From positions 1-9,582 of the forward strand of contig DYHM01000023.1 in NCBI GenBank assembly GCA_020724125.1: a stretch of DNA of 9,582 nt, written 5' to 3'. Under the pieces are notes generated by a model. That model was not told where the DNA came from and searched no databases. It saw only the letters and a list, made by a program, of their open reading frames with translations. This stretch comes from Patescibacteria group bacterium. Lineage in GTDB: Bacteria; Patescibacteriota; Minisyncoccia; Minisyncoccales; CG1-02-41-26. The translations under genes were made by a program, and so were the position numbers. Shown piece by piece: positions 7,442-9,582 of the stretch. How positions within the stretch are numbered: the stretch's first letter is position 1; every line of letters starts with the position of its first letter.

Positions 7442-7516
7442 GCGCCCGTAGTTCAGTGGTAGAACAATTGTCTTATAAACAATAGGTAGATGGTTCGATT
7501 CCATCCGGGCGCACCA
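7442..7516 (+). tRNA. tRNA-Ile (anticodon UAU), CCA encoded
   Basis: A complete 75-nt cloverleaf including CCA. Acceptor GCGCCCG/CGGGCGC (7 bp), D arm GTTC/GAAC with loop AGTGGTA, anticodon arm ATTGT/ACAAT with loop CTTATAA, variable AGGTA, T arm GATGG/CCATC with loop TTCGATT, discriminator A, CCA at 7514-7516. All stems pair perfectly. The loop gives anticodon UAU, reading AUA. Features known as IleRS determinants are present: A37, A38, A73, C4-G69 and U12-A23. Most bacteria read AUA with a lysidine-modified CAU tRNA, so a UAU version is notable. It stands alone between ftsH and the repeat-bracketed dehydrogenase. Confidence 0.93.
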
Positions 7517-7542
7517 TTTCGGAAATAGCAAGCCAGAGGAAA

Positions 7543-7563
7543 CCGCCGAGCGAAGCGAGGCGG
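7543..7563. repeat. GC-rich hairpin with GCGAAGC apex
   Basis: CCGCC GA GC GAA GC GA GGCGG: a 5-bp GC stem, tandem G-A mismatches, and the GCGAAGC mini-hairpin. It lies 26 nt after the tRNA. There is no T-run, so it is unlikely to be an intrinsic terminator. A related apex occurs on the other strand at 8840-8846. Confidence 0.55.
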
Positions 7564-7589
7564 CCAATAAATCGTTGACTTTTACTGAA

Positions 7590-7694
7590 TGCTCTATATT
7601 GAAAATAGTTCGAACGCATTTCGCCGCCGAAGGCGGCGAAAACAAGCCCCTGTGATTTTGCGGCTCGCCCGCAAGCGGGCTCGCCGCGTTCTTT
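7590..7694 (+). repeat. Left arm of long inverted repeat around the D-LDH gene
   Basis: Bases 7590-7648 (59 nt, starting TGCTCTATATTG) are an exact reverse complement of 8911-8969. A 5-nt difference, 16 more matching bases and a final 9-nt match extend the arm to 7694. It contains a 10-bp hairpin TTTCGCCGCC GAA GGCGGCGAAA (7619-7641). This arm has 16 extra bases (7670-7685) that repeat GCTCGCC and form a second hairpin GCCCGC AA GCGGGC. Confidence 0.9.
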
Positions 7695-7786
7695 TATAAA
7701 AACTGCCGAAGAACCCGTAAAAAATATCGGCTCGAACCACATTTTGTAAAAGAAAATTTTTATTATCATTTTTAACATAAAAGGAT

Positions 7787-8803
7787 ATGAAAAAATTAAA
7801 AATTGCATTTTTTGAAGTTGAATCTTGGGAAATAGACTATCTAAAATCTCAACTAAAGGGATTGAATTTAATTTTTTTTAAAGATAAATTGACCCCGCAA
7901 AATTTAAAAAAAATTTCAGACATTAATGTCTTATCTCCCTTTATTTATTCCACGATAGATAAAAAGAATATCAACTCTTTAAAATTTCTAAGGTACATTG
8001 CCACTCGCTCAACTGGTTTTGATCACATTGATTTAAAAACTTGCAAACATCAAGATATTTTAGTTTCAAATGTTCCCACTTATGGAGAAAACACCGTGGC
8101 TGAACATACTTTTGCTTTAATTTTAGCCCTATCAAGAAAAATTTGTTTTTCCTGGGAAAGAACCAGACTGGGAAATTTTTCTTTGGAAAATTTAAGGGGT
8201 TTCGATCTGAAAGGAAAATTTTTAGGGGTAGTCGGCGTTGGTAATATCGGACGGCACGTAATTAGAATTGCAAAAGGACTCAAAATGAATATTTTAGCTT
8301 TTGATATTAAAAAAGATCAAAAATTTGCTAAAAAAATTGGCTTCAAATATGTCTCCCTGGATTATTTGTTTAAGAATTCTGACATTATCACGCTTCACGC
8401 GCCATATAATAGGGCAACCCATCATTTGATAAATTTAAAAACTCTAAAATTATTTAAGAAAGGATGTTATTTAATTAATACAGCTAGGGGTGGGATTTGC
8501 GACACTACAGCTTTATTGCGTGGTTTAAAGCAAGGAATTTTTACCGGATTGGGTCTAGATGTTTTGGAAGAAGAAAGTTTTATCAGAGAAGAAAGAGAGC
8601 TTTTAACTTCGTCCTTCAAGAAGACTTGTGATTTGAAAACAGTACTTGAAAATCATATTTTAATCAATCAGCCAAACGTAATTATCACCCCCCATAACGC
8701 TTTTAATAGCAAAGAAGCACTAACGAGAATTTTAGACACAACAATTGAAAATATTAAAGCATTTATAAAGAACAAACCAATTAATTTAGTAAAATACAGA
8801 TAA
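7787..8803 (+). CDS. D-lactate dehydrogenase-like D-2-hydroxyacid dehydrogenase
   Basis: NAD-dependent oxidoreductase, most likely reducing pyruvate to D-lactate to regenerate NAD in fermentation; 338 aa, normal length. The nucleotide-binding motif GVGNIG is at 150-155, and catalytic R234 (NTARGG), E263 (LDVLEEE) and H303 (TPHNAF) match the R-E-H set of the family. The early RSTGFDHIDL and VAEHTFALIL segments are typical, and the TPH-x-AF context and the longer segment before it favour D-lactate dehydrogenase over phosphoglycerate or glyoxylate dehydrogenase. No ACT domain. AAGGA precedes the ATG by only one base, too close for a normal Shine-Dalgarno, yet no better start exists nearby. The gene is bracketed by inverted repeats (7590-7694, 8881-8969) and is AT-rich like the core genes. 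Substrate is inferred. Confidence 0.9.
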   Translation: MKKLKIAFFEVESWEIDYLKSQLKGLNLIFFKDKLTPQNLKKISDINVLSPFIYSTIDKKNINSLKFLRYIATRSTGFDHIDLKTCKHQDILVSNVPTYGENTVAEHTFALILALSRKICFSWERTRLGNFSLENLRGFDLKGKFLGVVGVGNIGRHVIRIAKGLKMNILAFDIKKDQKFAKKIGFKYVSLDYLFKNSDIITLHAPYNRATHHLINLKTLKLFKKGCYLINTARGGICDTTALLRGLKQGIFTGLGLDVLEEESFIREERELLTSSFKKTCDLKTVLENHILINQPNVIITPHNAFNSKEALTRILDTTIENIKAFIKNKPINLVKYR

Positions 8804-8825
8804 AGATAAAGAATTTGCCGCCAAA

Positions 8826-8858
8826 CCCCAGTAGTAGAAGCTTCGCTTCACTATGGGG
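8826..8858. repeat. Imperfect hairpin after the D-LDH gene
   Basis: CCCCA...GAAGC TTC GCTTC...GGGG folds into a hairpin with a perfect inner 5-bp stem and an imperfect outer part. The opposite strand reads GCGAAGC at the apex, as at 7543-7563. It lies 22 nt after the stop codon but no T-run follows, so a terminator role is uncertain. Confidence 0.45.
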
Positions 8859-8880
8859 CAGGGAAAAATTTGAAATTATC

Positions 8881-8969
8881 AAAGAACGCGGCGAGCCGCA
8901 AAATCAGGCTGGCTTGTTTTCGCCGCCTTCGGCGGCGAAATGCGTTCGAACTATTTTCAATATAGAGCA
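8881..8969 (-). repeat. Right arm of long inverted repeat around the D-LDH gene
   Basis: Reverse-complement copy of 7590-7694 without its 16-nt insertion. It includes the same TTTCGCCGCC/GGCGGCGAAA hairpin (8919-8941). Its outer end meets the first recognisable codon of the DUF5320 remnant at 8969, so the repeat forms the break point of that gene. Confidence 0.9.
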
Positions 8970-9220
8970 CCGGTTGGGGTTTGGGTCCTTGCGGCGCTGG
9001 AATGGGTTGGTGAAGAGGTCGAGGCCGAGGATTTGGTCGCGGTTTTGGTTGGAGAATATTTTGGGGTTATGGTCCATGGGGTTATCTTTATCAACCCACA
9101 ATAACTAAGAAAGAAAAAAAAGAAATATTAGAAGATGAGGTGGCAGCTTTGGAAGAAGAACTCAAAGTCATTAAAGCCCGGCTTTCCGAACTCAAAGGAC
9201 AAAAATCAAAAATTAAATAG
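8969..9220 (+). pseudogene. DUF5320 family protein, 5'-truncated with internal TGA
   Basis: Function of the family is unknown. The frame ending at TAG 9218-9220 reads TGWGLGPCGAGMGW, TGA (9011-9013), then RGRGRGFGRGFGW, FWGYGPWGYLYQP and a charged coiled-coil tail (KKEKKEILEDEVAALEEE...KARLSELKG). That is the DUF5320 layout: Gly/Arg/aromatic-rich front and helical tail. The usual N-terminal M-P-x-x-D-G-x-G-P start is missing because the sequence before 8969 is the inverted repeat, where a stop is met at once. The TGA stands where Gly or Trp is expected. The gene precedes a NifX-like gene by 8 nt, its usual partner as I recall. Confidence 0.8.
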
Positions 9221-9228
9221 AGAATAAA

Positions 9229-9533
9229 ATGAAAATAGCAATAAGTTCAACCGGGAAAAAGCTTACGACGGGAAAAAGCTTACGGACAATGTTAACGAGG
9301 TATTTGCCAGATGCCCTTATTTTGTCATTGCCGAAATTGAAAATGAGAAAATTCAAAGAGTTGAAATAATAGAAAACAAAAGCGCAAATCAGTTTGGTCA
9401 GACAGGCATTTCGGTCGTCCAATTAATGGCAGAGAAAAATGTTAATGCTGTGATTACAAAAAATATCGGACCGAGAACTTTAGAGGTGTTAAATCAATTT
9501 AATATCGCGATTTATTATGGTGAAGGTTATTAA
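9229..9533 (+). pseudogene. NifX/NifB-type iron-molybdenum cofactor-binding domain protein, frameshifted
   Basis: Small protein of the dinitrogenase iron-molybdenum cofactor biosynthesis domain family (PF02579 type). Outside nitrogen fixers its role is uncertain, perhaps metal-cluster binding. It starts MKIAISSTGKKLT, then a 17-nt tandem duplication (9252-9285) shifts the frame. Past the duplication, frame 9285-9533 reads DNVNEVFARCPYFVIAEIEN, IENKSANQFGQTGISVVQLM, NAVITKNIGPRTLEVLNQFN and YYGEGY to TAA at 9531. Removing one copy of the unit gives a continuous ~95 aa protein of normal size. As written, translation ends after about 46 codons at TAA 9367-9369, unless a -1 shift occurs at GGGAAAA (9270-9276). 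Confidence 0.85.
9252..9285 (+). repeat. 17-nt tandem duplication inside the NifX-like gene
   Basis: CGGGAAAAAGCTTACGA (9252-9268) is followed directly by CGGGAAAAAGCTTACGG (9269-9285): two copies differing at the last base. Seventeen is not a multiple of three, so it breaks the frame. Confidence 0.95.
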
Positions 9534-9537
9534 ACTA

Positions 9538-9563
9538 CCCCGCCGACGGAGCGGCGGGGATTT
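9538..9563 (+). terminator. Intrinsic terminator after the NifX-like gene
   Basis: CCCCGCCG (9538-9545), 6-nt loop ACGGAG, CGGCGGGG (9552-9559), then ATTTT. A perfect 8-bp GC stem starts 4 nt after the stop codon. The T-run is short, and the 3' GGGG can also pair with CCCC at 9565-9568. It could alternatively be a palindromic repeat of the kind seen at 7619 and 8919. Confidence 0.6.
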
Positions 9564-9582
9564 TCCCCATAATGCTCTGTCG

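Noticed and set aside
7575..7600. TTGACT...TATATT as a promoter for the dehydrogenase gene.
   Set aside because: The spacing is only 14 nt and the -10 lies in the repeat; about 190 bases with strong hairpins separate it from the gene.
7473..7808. Minus-strand reading frame containing VRPDGIEPSTYCL.
   Set aside because: This is the antisense translation of the tRNA and the repeat, a well-known false protein family in annotation.
9011..9013. TGA inside the DUF5320 gene read as glycine (code 25, as in Gracilibacteria and SR1).
   Set aside because: The six intact genes contain no internal TGA in over two thousand codons, and both the S1-protein gene and ftsH end properly at TGA. The standard code fits, so this TGA is a lesion.
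8815..9108. 97-codon plus-strand frame from TTG 8815.
   Set aside because: It runs through a hairpin, the inverted repeat and the DUF5320 remnant in the wrong frame; no coherent domain.
9571..9582. AATGCTCTGTCG at the window end as the start of another repeat copy.
   Set aside because: Only about eight bases agree with the repeat end TGCTCTAT before the window stops; too little to call.

Overview
This AT-rich window most likely comes from a Candidate Phyla Radiation (Patescibacteria) genome, probably of the Parcubacteria type. I infer this from the codon and base bias, the short divergent versions of core genes, the weak use of Shine-Dalgarno sites, an HEPN/MNT pair, and a DUF5320 gene next to a NifX-like gene, a neighbourhood I associate with such genomes. 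No taxonomic search was possible. Six protein genes are intact and use the standard bacterial code, with TGA as a stop. The other protein genes are broken.

Layout: (1) 44-1897, minus strand: lepA (elongation factor 4), with an unusual insertion in its GTPase domain that lies beside a 12-bp palindrome. (2) 1898-2231: AT-rich divergent intergenic region with TTTTGAATTTT-type repeats and an inverted repeat around a candidate promoter. (3) 2232-2952: decayed MNT nucleotidyltransferase and HEPN genes, a former type VII toxin-antitoxin pair with three homopolymer frameshifts and two nonsense codons. (4) 2952-3123: 10-nt periodic repeats and an AT-rich leader. (5) 3124-4340: yebC and ruvC, translationally coupled by TAATG. 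(6) 4341-4647: leader with a good promoter. (7) 4648-7311: a three-domain S1 RNA-binding protein and the membrane protease FtsH, probably one transcript. (8) 7442-7516: a tRNA with anticodon UAU, read as tRNA-Ile for AUA codons. (9) 7590-8969: a D-lactate dehydrogenase-like gene bracketed by long inverted repeats with a 59-nt identical core. (10) 8969-9533: a DUF5320 gene truncated at the edge of the right repeat, and a NifX-like gene frameshifted by a 17-bp tandem duplication, followed by a hairpin terminator.

The intact genes serve translation (LepA, YebC, S1 protein, tRNA), recombination (RuvC), membrane proteolysis (FtsH) and fermentative NADH re-oxidation (D-LDH), which fits a reduced fermentative cell. 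Contrast is the main theme: core genes are clean while accessory genes (toxin-antitoxin, DUF5320, NifX-like) are eroding, and palindromic repeats sit at or near several of the scars. I saw no CRISPR array, transposase, phage gene or clearly novel multi-gene system. The most interesting items are the repeat-bracketed dehydrogenase, the palindrome-linked insertion in lepA, the tRNA-Ile(UAU), and the duplication in the NifX-like gene that creates a possible -1 slippery site.
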